56,507 nucleotides of DNA from NCBI GenBank assembly GCA_003131635.1, contig PKVZ01000226.1:1-56507 (forward strand), given 5' to 3'. The notes beneath the pieces are model-generated. The model ran no database searches and was not told the origin of the DNA. It worked only from the letters and a program-made list of their open reading frames with translations. This DNA is from Acidobacteriaceae bacterium (GTDB lineage: Bacteria; Acidobacteriota; Terriglobia; Terriglobales; Acidobacteriaceae). Made by a program: the position numbers and the translations under genes. Below are positions 34,530 to 43,754 of the stretch, one piece after another (the first letter of the stretch is position 1; the number at the start of each line of letters is the position of its first letter).

Positions 34530-35834
34530 ATGCAGCGCCCAACAGACATGAATGCGGGACCTCAAATTCTTCGATCGGGCCGCGATAAGGCTGAAGGCGC
34601 CGCCCGCCAGCCCTATTCGGTGGCGGCGGATATCTCCATCCGCCTTTGGACTCCCGCTCAGTTGCGAGCCAATTCATCCGACGTTTCCTGGAAGACGGCC
34701 AGCAACCTGGTATGCATGATCTCCGACGTCGTCACGGCCGCCCAGGGCAACCCCGCCGACGAACTGCGAGCCGGAATGTCGGCGCACTTCAGCAGCGCGG
34801 CGCAGGCCCTGAAGGCTGCCAAGTCCATTGAGCGCTCGATTATCGAGTTTTGCAAGCGCCGTCCCAACGATTGTTTCGGCGCCGCCGTCGTTGTCCACCG
34901 TCCCATCGAGCTTCGGCCTTTTCTCGAAGGTGACCCCGGTCCGGTCTCGCCCGCCCACTCCCTGCTTCGCCAGGCGCAGCCCGGCCAGATTTTCGTAAGC
35001 CAGGAAACCTACGAGCATCTGCGTGATTTGCCCGGACTGCAATTTCGTGCCTTGAATGCGGATGCGGCCACCGGCGGGGATAACGAGCTGCTCTGGACCT
35101 CTACTGAAAACTATGCCCATTTCGCAACGCAACTGCAGAATGCGGTTCGAAGGCAGCCCATAGGCCTGACCCCCGATCCCGATGCGGCTTCTGAATCGGT
35201 TCGAGCCGCCGAGCCATTCAAGACCGAGCCACACAGGACCCAGCCGTCCAAGACGAAGACTTCCGGTCTTCAGGCGACAGCTTTTCCTACCGCCAGGTTG
35301 TCAGTGCTCGACCCCAACGAAGCCGAAGTCAGTTGGATGGCTTCCCACCGGCTCTTGGTTTCGCTTGCGGCGGTGGGTGTTCTCGCCTTGGCCACCCTGT
35401 ATGCGCTTCCCGCTCTGCGGAAGAGCCCGCCGCCAGCCAATTCAATTAGATCCCAGTCCAACGATTCGCAGCCGGCTCCCCGGCAAGAGGCACTTCCGAA
35501 CACCACCCCTTCCAACACCGCCCCTGCGGCTGCCCCGTCCCCTGAATCAGCGACAATCGCGCCCCCAGCCGCTTCCAGCCTTCGAAAGCCGAAAACGCCG
35601 GCGCAGCCGATTCAATCTTCGCCCAAGCCCGCCGAGCCGAAACCAGCCGGCGAATACGCAGGCTTTACCGCCAAAGACATTCCAGGACTTCTCAAAAAAG
35701 CCGAAGCGGACGCCGGGGCTGGAGATTACGAAAACGGCCGCCGCGAATTCGACATTGTCTTGCACCTCGATCCCAATAACCAGGCTGCCAAAACCGGTAT
35801 GTCCCGATTGAACCTGAGCGTCGGCCGCAAGTAA
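34530..35834 (+). CDS. Degenerate cyclase-like, membrane-anchored protein with TPR-like end
   Basis: A 434-residue protein. The N-terminal 190 residues resemble a class III nucleotide-cyclase fold: SDVVTAAQGNPADELRAGMS, an ALKAAKSIERSIIEF helix, and the typical LLRQAQPGQIFVSQETYEHL segment near 145-164. The metal- and substrate-binding residues of active cyclases are not recognisable, so it is probably a catalytically dead sensor or regulatory domain. A Pro/Ser linker leads to a membrane segment near 273-297 (LLVSLAAVGVLALATLYALP), then a Pro-rich stretch and a final TPR-like unit. The start is uncertain (ATG at 34530 or 34548; neither has a clear Shine-Dalgarno). It is divergent from the secreted repeat protein gene. 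Confidence 0.6.
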   Translation: MQRPTDMNAGPQILRSGRDKAEGAARQPYSVAADISIRLWTPAQLRANSSDVSWKTASNLVCMISDVVTAAQGNPADELRAGMSAHFSSAAQALKAAKSIERSIIEFCKRRPNDCFGAAVVVHRPIELRPFLEGDPGPVSPAHSLLRQAQPGQIFVSQETYEHLRDLPGLQFRALNADAATGGDNELLWTSTENYAHFATQLQNAVRRQPIGLTPDPDAASESVRAAEPFKTEPHRTQPSKTKTSGLQATAFPTARLSVLDPNEAEVSWMASHRLLVSLAAVGVLALATLYALPALRKSPPPANSIRSQSNDSQPAPRQEALPNTTPSNTAPAAAPSPESATIAPPAASSLRKPKTPAQPIQSSPKPAEPKPAGEYAGFTAKDIPGLLKKAEADAGAGDYENGRREFDIVLHLDPNNQAAKTGMSRLNLSVGRK

Positions 35835-36044
35835 TCCTCGATCACGCGTTGGGAATTTTCTTGACTTGCCCGCTTCCCTGGCGCAAGATTTCCGTCGCCC
35901 CCCTTGTGCGGGATGCGTAGTCTGCCTGAACGCTCCCCTTTCAAAAGAGGTTGAGCTGTTTCCCATGCGGGAAGCGGGGTTAGTAACGTTTTTACCAACG
36001 AAGTCACCATATGAATTGACAGTTCCGACCGTCGGGAGGTCGCG

Positions 36045-37700
36045 ATGAATTCCTTTATGAGGCCTAAGAGTAGACTGCAAATCTTCTTGCTGTTCTTCCT
36101 GATCCTGGCGGTTCCGTCCCTTGCTTGGGGCCAAAAGAAGCCCAGCGCGCCCGCGCCTAAACCCGCTGCGCCTAAACCCGCCGCGCCTAAGGCCGCTCCC
36201 GCGCATCCCGCCGCCGCTAGCCACACAACTACGCCCGGCCACAGCACAACTACTGGCCAGAAGACCGGCGTGTCCAAGCCCGGAACCACATCAGCCAGAA
36301 CCGGAACCGCCGCCAGGCCTTCCACCACCGCGCGTCCGGGAACCACCAGCAAGCCGGGTTCTACCGCCAGCAGAGGCTCAACCGCAGGCAAGCCTGGAAC
36401 GGTTGGGAAAGGCGGCACACCTGCGAAGCCCGGAAGCACCGGAAAGCCCGGCACAACGACTCACGCCGCCAACAGCCGAACCCCTCCCGGTAGAACCGTC
36501 TCACTGAAAAGTGGAGGAAGCGCCAGCATCCGGCCCAACGGCAAAATTCGTTCCATCGACAAGAACGGCATGCACATCGAGCATGGCATGCATGGCGGCC
36601 GAACCGTCGTCAGCGAACACAACGGCGCTCGTATCGTCACCACCGGCGCCCATGGCGGTTACGTGCAGCGCCCCTACGCCGTACGCAATGGACACACCTA
36701 CGTCTCCAGAACCTACGTTGTGAACGGTCACGCCTACGCCCACGTCTACCGCTCTTATTACTACGGAGGACACCCCTATTACGGCTATTACCCTGGCTAC
36801 TACTATCACCCAGGATTCTATGGCTGGGCCTATAACCCGTGGGCCGCGCCGGTTGCCTGGGGTTGGGGATGGGGTGGCGCTCCATGGTATGGCTTCTACG
36901 GTGGATATTTCGCTCCCTATCCCGTGTATCCGAGTGCAGCATTCTGGCTCACGGATTACCTGATCTCCGCAAATCTGCAGGCCGCCTACGCGGCCCAAGC
37001 CGAAGCCAACGCAGCCGCAGCAGGCGGCGGAGGCGGTGGCGACGCGGGGAATGCCGATCAGGGAGGCGGAGATCAGTCCGCGGCGGCATCCAACTCCGCC
37101 CCGGTCGCTCTCACTCCTGAAGTGAAGCAGGCCATCGCGGAAGAGGTGAAAGCCCAACTCGCCGCCGAGCAGGCCGCCTCCGGACAACCTGCCGCAGCCG
37201 GCGGTGCCCCCGTCCCCGCCCCCGCTGCTACTACTGCCAGCACCGGTGAAGTCCCCGCCGCGCTCGATCCCGCTCACACCACCTTCGTCGTCGCCAGCGA
37301 TCTCGCCGTCGTTGCCGATGGCCAGGAGTGCGGACTCACTGCGGGCGACGTGATCACCCGCACCAGCACTACTCCCGACTCCGACCAGAAAGTCACCGCT
37401 ATCGTTACCAGCACCAAGAAAACGGATTGTTCTGGGGGCAAGACAGTTGCCGTTTCCGTCGACGATCTGCAGGAAATGCACAATCATTTCCAGGAGCAAA
37501 TCGACGACGGCCTGAAGACATTGGCCTCAAAACAAGGTACCGGCGGTCTGCCCAAGGCCCCCGACACTTCCACCGCCGGCGGAGAAGTCCCAGCCCCGCC
37601 GCCCGATACCAGCGCGGCGAACGCGCTGCAGACTCAGCAGGCAGAGGCCGACCAGACCGAAGCGGCAGTGGTGAAGGAGGCCTTCAACCAAGGCTCGTGA
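36045..37700 (+). CDS. Secreted Gly/Tyr- and Ala/Pro-rich surface protein
   Basis: A 551-residue protein with a signal peptide (NSFMRPKSRLQIFLLFFLIL; probable cut after AWG near residue 29). A repetitive Pro/Ala/Lys/Thr stretch follows (PAAPKPAAPKAAPA and GKPGSTGKPG-type repeats), then a Gly/Tyr-rich block (YYYGGHPYYGYYPGYYYHPG), an alanine-rich helix, and a C-terminal region with DGQECGLTAGDVITRT and two cysteines. The ATG has GGAGGTCGCG upstream. Composition suggests a cell-surface or envelope protein; no enzyme motif seen. It stands alone: 35835-36044 upstream holds no gene. Confidence 0.65.
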   Translation: MNSFMRPKSRLQIFLLFFLILAVPSLAWGQKKPSAPAPKPAAPKPAAPKAAPAHPAAASHTTTPGHSTTTGQKTGVSKPGTTSARTGTAARPSTTARPGTTSKPGSTASRGSTAGKPGTVGKGGTPAKPGSTGKPGTTTHAANSRTPPGRTVSLKSGGSASIRPNGKIRSIDKNGMHIEHGMHGGRTVVSEHNGARIVTTGAHGGYVQRPYAVRNGHTYVSRTYVVNGHAYAHVYRSYYYGGHPYYGYYPGYYYHPGFYGWAYNPWAAPVAWGWGWGGAPWYGFYGGYFAPYPVYPSAAFWLTDYLISANLQAAYAAQAEANAAAAGGGGGGDAGNADQGGGDQSAAASNSAPVALTPEVKQAIAEEVKAQLAAEQAASGQPAAAGGAPVPAPAATTASTGEVPAALDPAHTTFVVASDLAVVADGQECGLTAGDVITRTSTTPDSDQKVTAIVTSTKKTDCSGGKTVAVSVDDLQEMHNHFQEQIDDGLKTLASKQGTGGLPKAPDTSTAGGEVPAPPPDTSAANALQTQQAEADQTEAAVVKEAFNQGS

Positions 37701-37886
37701 ACGCGATGCGTCTTTCGGGCTGCTGGCGCCTGCCGTTTCAAGCTCGCACCCGCCACCGAACAGACGCTCCGAGCGGACTACGTAGCGGAGATCGCTCAAA
37801 CCCCGGTGAGCGTCACGTTGGATCACGCCGACTTATCTCCGGCAATAGCAAGTGGCTCAATTTGTAGCAGAATCCGGAGGAAGCCA

Positions 37887-38662
37887 ATGGCCCTCATAGA
37901 TCAAAACTATTTACAGACGCTCTTTCTCAGGCAAAAGCGGCGGGCCCCTCTCTTGTGAGTAACGAGTGGGTCGCGGCGTTTCATGCTTGCAACAGGCTGG
38001 CGATGTTCGATATGTTGCCAGCTTTAGCGGCGATCGACGTTACAGACAGGGGTTGGCTGATAGCACTCGGTTCGCAGAAGAACTTAGGTCAAGGAGCGGT
38101 TAATAGATTCATATTCTCGAAAGAAGTCATCGACAGCAGAGAGATCGAGGATCTAGGCCTACCCGAAGAGCAGGTGAATGATGGCCGCGAATTCCTCGGC
38201 TGTACTCGCCTGGACGACTCCGGGGTTCAGCAGATAATTAACCACGCCTTGACCACCGCTGGGGCTAGTGATGCTCGTGAGCCCTGCTGCGGCGGTGTCC
38301 ACGCTGCATGGGCTCCGACCTTAGTGAACCAGCGGCGAGTGCCTGGCGCGTCCTTAATTGCAAATTTGGCGGCAGCCGCACATTACATGCTTGCGCGCTA
38401 TCACGTATGCGCAGCCAAAGCAGCCGCATGGCAGATGAAGGTCGTTATTGACGGGTACGACGAAAAAAAGCGTGTCCTGATCGCCACTGGAGACCGAGAT
38501 CTGAAAAAGGTCGCGCTTACAGGAAACCGTCCTTTCCCGCCCGACTTCGCCATCAGAGCCTGGGCCTACAAGGGTGCGGACGACGGTGAGACTGATCGCT
38601 TGAAATGCAATTCGAAAGTGGTCCGTTCTGTTTTCCCTGATGTTAACGGCCAGGAATTGTGA
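37887..38662 (+). CDS. Hypothetical protein with a probable N-terminal frame problem
   Basis: The main frame is a GTG-started reading of 235 codons from 37955; the protein (MSNEWVAAFHACNRLAMFDM onward) has no recognised family and no membrane segment. Just upstream, a Shine-Dalgarno GGAGGA leads to an ATG at 37887 whose frame ends after 23 codons in TGA overlapping the GTG. In the GTG frame the DNA is open back to a TAG at about 37866 and reads as a plausible amphipathic sequence (SKLFTDALSQAKAAGPSLVS), so the start may lie before 37955 or a one-base shift may separate the two. Start is therefore uncertain; function unknown. Confidence 0.5.
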
Positions 38663-38686
38663 AACGCTAGTCTCTGCGGAGGCACC

Positions 38687-38711
38687 AACCGGCAAGACAT
38701 TACTGCCGGTT
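38687..38711. terminator. Convergent hairpin between the 37887 gene and the kinase gene
   Basis: AACCGGCA (38687-38694) pairs with TGCCGGTT (38704-38711), an 8-bp stem with a 9-nt loop, overlapping the stop of the minus-strand kinase. Possible shared terminator; no strong T-run. Confidence 0.4.
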
Positions 38712-40382
38712 CTTAAGTAATTCTTCTTCGGTCTGCTGCGCTCGCACCGCCTGGTCCAGCAGATCCTTCGCTGCCCTGTTATTGGGATCGGCTGAGGCTT
38801 TACGGAAGCAATCGATCGCCGAGGAATAGTCGCCCGCATCGAGAAACGTGACCCCTTTGTTGATGAGCGAATCTGACGTCTCCGTCGGCACCACGATAAG
38901 TCGATTACGCACGTGAGCCACGCCCGGCACCGAGCCGGCAAGCGACCCCGCCAAGGTAAAGTCCTCCGCGCCGCGAACCGCACCGTCCAGAGTTACCTCG
39001 CGATCGTCCGACACCCACACTCTAAGGTCCGATCCGCGCAGCGTCTCCGACGGAGCGGCCTTCAACTTTTCAACCACCGCATTCTTAATTCTGATTTTCC
39101 TAAGCGAACGGAATTTTAAATATCCCGCTCCCGCCACCAAAGCCGCTGCCACCAAGACAAGCACGACCCGCAGAATCAGCTTCGCGCCCACGCCCTTCGG
39201 CGGCAGAAACACATGCTGTGCCGCGCTATTGATCACCGCCGGATCCGCTACAGGAGCCGACTGCACAATCGCCGCCACGGGCGCGGGCCCGCCGGCCGTG
39301 GACTCTGCAGAACTTGGAGCCGCAATCGTGGAGACTGGCGAAGCCACCATCGCAGCCGACGACGTCGGTGCGGCCTGCATCGCGCTTGGTGCGGTCAATG
39401 CGCCTACCGCCGCATCGCTCACGCTGCCAGCCGTCACTTGGTCCAGTGCCGCGACAAACTCCTCCGCGCTCTGGAACCGCTGCTCCCGCGATTTCTCCAT
39501 CGCCTTCAAAATCACCTGCGACAGCGCCGCTGGAATCTTCAGCTCCGGTTTCACCTCATGCGGAGGCCGCGCGCTCGACTGCAGATGCTGCAGCATCAGC
39601 GCGTACGGAGTCTCCGCCTCAAACGGCAACTGCGCCGTGATCATCTGATACAGCACCACTCCGAGCGAATAAATATCCGTACGCCCGTCTACTTCTCCTC
39701 CCGCCTTTTTCCCCAGAAACTGCTCCGGAGACATATACAACGGCGTTCCCACTACCATGCCGGTCATTGTCATCTCCGGCCGGTCTCCACCCGCAGCTTC
39801 CCGCAACTTCGCAATTCCGAAGTCGAGCACCTTCGCAGTTTCCTCACCCTGCTCGTCCTTGGTGAGGATAATGTTTCCCGGCTTCAGATCCCGGTGTACG
39901 ATGCCCAGTCTGTGAGCCACGCCAATGGCCTGGCCTACTTGCCGCGCAATTCGGATGGCGCGCGGAACCGCCAGTGCGCCTTCCGCCTGCAGAACCTCGC
40001 TCACGTTTTTCCCCTCCACCAACTCCATCACGATGAAGGGCCGGCCATCCTCGGTATAGTCGAAGTCGTCCACTCTTACCGCGTTCGGATGCCGCAGCTT
40101 GCGCGTAACCATTGCCTCAGTCTGGAAGCGTTGCAGAAAGCTCGCATTTCCCGCAATGTCGTCATTGACAATCTTGATGGCGCACAGCTCGTTGAACGTG
40201 AGATGCCGCCCGCGATAAACCAGCCCCATCCCGCCGATCCCAATCCGATCGATGATCTGATATTTATTTCGAATGATCATCCCCGGCTGTAGCTCGTGCG
40301 CTACCTGGAGTTGCGTCTTATCGCTCGGACACACGTCATGGTCGGTGGGATAAGTCTTGTGACATGCGGTGCAGTATTTCAT
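38700..40382 (-). CDS. Membrane Ser/Thr kinase with zinc-ribbon start, BON-like and TPR-like end
   Basis: A 560-residue PknB-type kinase. The N-terminus has a zinc-ribbon-like MKYCTACHKTYPTDHDVCPS (Cys4, Cys7, Cys18). The kinase domain (about 43-305) has GIGGMG, CAIKIV, HRDLKPGNI, DFGIAKL and MSPEQ. An alanine/serine-rich linker precedes a membrane segment (about 398-419), then a BON-like region (LRGSDLRVWVSDDREVTLDG, and VAHVRNRLIVV) and a TPR-like end. The ATG at 40382 is preferred because a TTG at 40406 adds eight residues; neither has a clear Shine-Dalgarno. It is divergent from the Sel1 protein gene and probably an envelope-sensing kinase; target unknown. Confidence 0.88.
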   Translation of the reverse strand: MKYCTACHKTYPTDHDVCPSDKTQLQVAHELQPGMIIRNKYQIIDRIGIGGMGLVYRGRHLTFNELCAIKIVNDDIAGNASFLQRFQTEAMVTRKLRHPNAVRVDDFDYTEDGRPFIVMELVEGKNVSEVLQAEGALAVPRAIRIARQVGQAIGVAHRLGIVHRDLKPGNIILTKDEQGEETAKVLDFGIAKLREAAGGDRPEMTMTGMVVGTPLYMSPEQFLGKKAGGEVDGRTDIYSLGVVLYQMITAQLPFEAETPYALMLQHLQSSARPPHEVKPELKIPAALSQVILKAMEKSREQRFQSAEEFVAALDQVTAGSVSDAAVGALTAPSAMQAAPTSSAAMVASPVSTIAAPSSAESTAGGPAPVAAIVQSAPVADPAVINSAAQHVFLPPKGVGAKLILRVVLVLVAAALVAGAGYLKFRSLRKIRIKNAVVEKLKAAPSETLRGSDLRVWVSDDREVTLDGAVRGAEDFTLAGSLAGSVPGVAHVRNRLIVVPTETSDSLINKGVTFLDAGDYSSAIDCFRKASADPNNRAAKDLLDQAVRAQQTEEELLKNRQ

Positions 40383-40419
40383 CAAAGTTACGCTGTAATC
40401 CTGCAATACCCCTGTGCTA

Positions 40420-40437
40420 ACAGCCGCCGTCGGCTGT
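40420..40437. repeat. REP-like hairpin, first copy
   Basis: ACAGCCG, loop CCGT, CGGCTGT. Similar in core to the hairpin at 49406-49427. Lies between the kinase and the Sel1 gene. Confidence 0.4.
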
Positions 40438-40650
40438 CCGGCGCGGGCCGCGAGCCGTCGCTGTTTCCCCGCGCCGAGCGCTGCCAGTCCGCTAATTCGC
40501 GTAAGAGTAGCACGGAATCATTCTGGAATGGTACCTCGTAATCAACGACGCAGTGATAGGGCAAGGTCCTCTGAAACGGTTGACTTCATCTGAAACCCGA
40601 CTTAATATCTCCCCCATGCTCCGCGCGACTTTCGCAGAAACGCGTTAACC

Positions 40651-41466
40651 ATGAATCTCCGCCAAATCGCGTGTCATTTCGTTTTGCTTTGCATCATCGC
40701 CGGATGCCTCAACCTGCCGTCCGTCGTCGCACAAGCGCCAAACATCCCGGCCCTTCACAAACAAGCGAAGGAGGGAAATGCCGAAGCCCAGTACGAGCTG
40801 GCCAAGGCGTATCTCAGCGGAACTGGTGTGCCCAAAGATTCAAAGCAAGGCGTGGACTGGCTGCGGAAGGCCGCCAACCTGGAGCATCCCGCCGCCGAGC
40901 TCGCACTGGCGATCATGTATATGGAAGGCGAGCAATACATTCCGAAGGATCCAAAACAAGGATTGGAATGGTTGCGTAAATCCGCCGCCCAGGGTTATGG
41001 TCCGGCGGAGTACAACTTGGGGTCTTTATATCGGCGTGGTGATGAGGCAACAGGAATCCCGAAAAAACCCCACGAAGCCGCGAATTGGTTTCGCAAAGCC
41101 GCTCGCCAACAGGGTGCCAACTCCCAAACCGGCCTGCAAGAAATGCTCCAGCAAGGCCTGATCTCCAGGCAGGAAGCGAACTGGCAAGCCTCGGAGCCCG
41201 TTATAAAAACTCCACCACCCGCGATCGAAGCAAAAACGGTCGAGACAAAAACGATCGAGGCAAAAACGGACAAGCCAAAGCCGTTCTCGCTGGCTGAAGT
41301 GGAAAAGGGCCTACAGGGCGGAATCACCTGCAAACGCCTGTCGGTTCTAGTCGACAAATTTAAAGTGGATTTTTCTTTGAATGCCGACCTGCGTCAGCGC
41401 CTGGGCAAAGAAGGAGCCGACGATGCCTTGCTCGCAACTATTTCCGCTTCCAAGCGTTCGTTGTAA
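40651..41466 (+). CDS. Sel1-repeat secreted protein
   Basis: A 271-residue protein with a signal peptide (QIACHFVLLCIIAGCLNLPS; cut after about AQA). Three or so Sel1-like repeats follow: ALHKQAKEGNAEAQYELAKA, DWLRKAANLEHPAAELALA, and EWLRKSAAQGYGPAEYNLGS. A Lys/Thr-rich linker (EAKTVETKTIEAKTDK) leads to a soluble helical C-terminal domain. The signal peptide places it in the periplasm or envelope. Sel1 proteins act as protein-interaction scaffolds. Divergent from the 38700 kinase; no operon partner. Confidence 0.75.
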   Translation: MNLRQIACHFVLLCIIAGCLNLPSVVAQAPNIPALHKQAKEGNAEAQYELAKAYLSGTGVPKDSKQGVDWLRKAANLEHPAAELALAIMYMEGEQYIPKDPKQGLEWLRKSAAQGYGPAEYNLGSLYRRGDEATGIPKKPHEAANWFRKAARQQGANSQTGLQEMLQQGLISRQEANWQASEPVIKTPPPAIEAKTVETKTIEAKTDKPKPFSLAEVEKGLQGGITCKRLSVLVDKFKVDFSLNADLRQRLGKEGADDALLATISASKRSL

Positions 41467-41501
41467 GCCTCGCCGTGCCTGCGCTGCGGCACCCTCCAGA
41501 T

Positions 41502-42446
41502 TCAGGCGCCCGCTGACCGGTAAGCATTCTCGCTTTCGCTCTTCGCGGTGCGCGCTGCAAGTTCTTTGAGTGAGGGCACCGACTCGGGAGCGATCAGCTT
41601 TCGCTCGGGCGGTTGCATTCCGGTCCGTATCGCTTCCGTAAGCATCTCCAACCCCAGATCGGTATTGGGACGTATATAGATTGTGGCCGTCAGCAATCCA
41701 TTGCGAATCCATGCCTGACCCGTCTTGGGCAAGCCGTCACAGCCGGTGAACGGAATCTTCAGCCAGCGCTCGCGCTCACCCTCCGCGATTTCCGCAAATG
41801 CTTTTCTCGCGCCCGCCGCCATGCTGTCGTCTTGCGCACCCACCAGGTCGATGTGCGTTTCTTGCGAAGTCCGCAGCCGCAGCCACGAACTCACCGCGCG
41901 ATATGCGCTCTCCTCGGTCCAGTTGGCCCGCATCGCCTTCACTTGAATATTCGCCGGCTTCGTCCGGTTCATGCCCGCGGTTCGCTCGTGCGCTGCAGAA
42001 CTGTTGGCCGGCCCTTCGATGTATAAAATCGATCCGCCCTGCGGCAACATCGCCGCAAATTGCTTGCCTTGAATCTGTCCAACCTCCCCATGGTCGGAAC
42101 TGATCGAGAAGACAGGCACGTGGCAATTCTGCCGCAACTGATGAATATAGTCCGCGTCATGGTTCAGGATGACCCAGCCAATATCCGCTGCCGTTGCGGC
42201 GCGTGCGACTTGCGGGAACCCCGTCCCACTCGCCGGTTCGAACATGATCGCATCGGGTCGCGACGCCGCCGGACCTTGGATGTAGTGCAGCAACTGCTGG
42301 CTCTGTGTCACCGCGTCGTTGTTGGCATGGACGATCTTGACATCCACACCCAAACGCCGCGCCGCTTTATCCGCCGCAGCCGCCTGCTCCTGCTGATAGT
42401 CGTTATCGTCGTTGGTAAGCGAGACCAGGAAACTAAGTTTTTTCAT
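41502..42446 (-). CDS. Periplasmic-binding-protein-like protein, no signal peptide
   Basis: A 314-residue protein resembling sugar-binding proteins of the Peripla_BP_4 / LacI-like fold: MKKLSFLVSLTNDDNDYQQE, DAIMFEPASGTGFPQVARAA, and HIDLVGAQDDSMAAGARKAF blocks. There is no cleavable signal peptide or lipobox at the N-terminus, so it is probably cytoplasmic, and no ABC permease or ATPase gene is close by. ATG at 42446 is preferred over a TTG six codons upstream. It lies upstream-end-adjacent to a PfkB-type kinase gene on the same strand (128 bp apart). A sugar-sensing partner of that kinase is possible; not shown. Confidence 0.7.
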   Translation of the reverse strand: MKKLSFLVSLTNDDNDYQQEQAAAADKAARRLGVDVKIVHANNDAVTQSQQLLHYIQGPAASRPDAIMFEPASGTGFPQVARAATAADIGWVILNHDADYIHQLRQNCHVPVFSISSDHGEVGQIQGKQFAAMLPQGGSILYIEGPANSSAAHERTAGMNRTKPANIQVKAMRANWTEESAYRAVSSWLRLRTSQETHIDLVGAQDDSMAAGARKAFAEIAEGERERWLKIPFTGCDGLPKTGQAWIRNGLLTATIYIRPNTDLGLEMLTEAIRTGMQPPERKLIAPESVPSLKELAARTAKSESENAYRSAGA

Positions 42447-42573
42447 CACTGTCCCAAGGCTCAATCATAGTCATTTTTGCCGATACCCGATGGTGACTAG
42501 AGTAACTACAAAATCCTCAGCCAGATAAATTCAGGATGGATTTGCCGCGGGAGACTACAGGAGATTCCGCGCC

Positions 42574-43515
42574 TTACTTTTGCAGTCTATGTTCTTCCAG
42601 GAAGTCCTTACGATACGACGCGTCTCGAAACGCTTCAATTCCTCCCGGGCGCGTAGTCGAGAAAGCTCCCGCCAGATTGCCCGCCGCCAGGCATGCCGCT
42701 AAGTCGCCGCCTTGCAGGTACTCATGCAGAAAGCCTGAGTCGAAGCTATCTCCCGCGCCCACCGCGTCCACAAATTCGACTTTCATGGCGGCACTCACCA
42801 GGCGTTCTCCTCCCCGCTGCGCCATCGCACCCGCAGAGCCCATCTTCACCACCACCAGAGGCACGATCGCCGAGAGCTTTTGCACCGCCGTCTCCAGATC
42901 GTTAGCCTTCGCCGCCTTCTGCGCCTCACGCTCGTTCGGCAGGAAGATGTCGACATAGCGCAGCGCCTCCTCCAGCCCGCCTTCCCAGCCATCGTCCGGA
43001 TCGTCGTTCGTGTCCAGCGAAGTCGTAAGTCCCGCATCTTTCATTTTGCGGAACAATTCCGGAGCCCGCGCCCGCAACCCGCTCTGCAGATAAAAAGACG
43101 AAAGATGAAAGTGCCGCGAATCCGTAAGGTACTCAAAATCCAAATCGTCCCACGTCAGCTCCGCGATGGTTCCCGCATAGGTCACCATGTTGCGCCATCC
43201 CTCACGCTGCAAAATCACCGTAAACCCAGTCTTCACCGCGCCGGCTGTTTGCCGCACGCGCGAAACATCCACGCCACTTTGCCGCAGCGGCTGCAGCGCA
43301 ATCTCCCCGAATTGGTCGTCCCCAATGCGCGACTGAAAACCCACGCGGCTGCCCTGTGCGGCGAGATTGTGCGCCATAATCGCGGAGGATCCACCCAAAG
43401 TCAGCATCATGCCGTCGGCCAGCAGTTCGCGCTCGCGCGGCAGTTCTTCGGGAACACCGTACAAGATCAAATCCAGATTGATTTCGCCGGCAATCGTGAG
43501 GTCAAAGCGGGGCAT
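42574..43515 (-). CDS. PfkB-family carbohydrate kinase
   Basis: A 313-residue ribokinase/PfkB-family sugar kinase. It starts MPRFDLTIAGEINLDLILYG and carries GGSSAIMAHNLAAQGSRVGF, a mid-region with LDTNDDPDDGW, and the catalytic GAGDSFDSGF anion-hole and Asp motif in the C-terminal part. Substrate cannot be told from the sequence; ribose, fructose or adenosine-type acceptors are all in the family. ATG at 43515 chosen; the alternative three codons upstream lacks Shine-Dalgarno spacing. Neighbour 41502-42446 may be linked. Confidence 0.88.
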   Translation of the reverse strand: MPRFDLTIAGEINLDLILYGVPEELPRERELLADGMMLTLGGSSAIMAHNLAAQGSRVGFQSRIGDDQFGEIALQPLRQSGVDVSRVRQTAGAVKTGFTVILQREGWRNMVTYAGTIAELTWDDLDFEYLTDSRHFHLSSFYLQSGLRARAPELFRKMKDAGLTTSLDTNDDPDDGWEGGLEEALRYVDIFLPNEREAQKAAKANDLETAVQKLSAIVPLVVVKMGSAGAMAQRGGERLVSAAMKVEFVDAVGAGDSFDSGFLHEYLQGGDLAACLAAGNLAGAFSTTRPGGIEAFRDASYRKDFLEEHRLQK

Positions 43516-43694
43516 CGTGCGCATCTCTTTGTATAACGATTTGCTTTTCTTTGTCCACCCTCAAACTCGCCGCGCCCGAAGCCCGAAGCCCGAAGCCCCC
43601 TCACGTTGCGACGATGCCCTAACTCTCCGTGGTGTCTACAGTTGGGAACCACTAAGAGCGATAACCAACCGAATACCTCTGCCCAACGGCGCAA

Positions 43695-43724
43695 TTGCTT
43701 TATAGACGCGGTTCTGCGGTAATC
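43695..43724 (+). promoter_or_regulatory. Weak candidate promoter upstream of the peptide operon
   Basis: TTGCTT (43695-43700), 18-bp spacer, GTAATC (43719-43724), 31 bp before the first gene. Weak match; 43516-43754 otherwise holds no gene. Confidence 0.3.
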
Positions 43725-43754
43725 GAAAAGTAATAATGCTTTTCAAAAGTTTCT

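Noticed and set aside
39213-40292. 359-codon plus-strand frame opposite the membrane kinase
   Set aside because: Arg/His-rich shadow of the kinase gene; the minus strand carries full kinase motifs.
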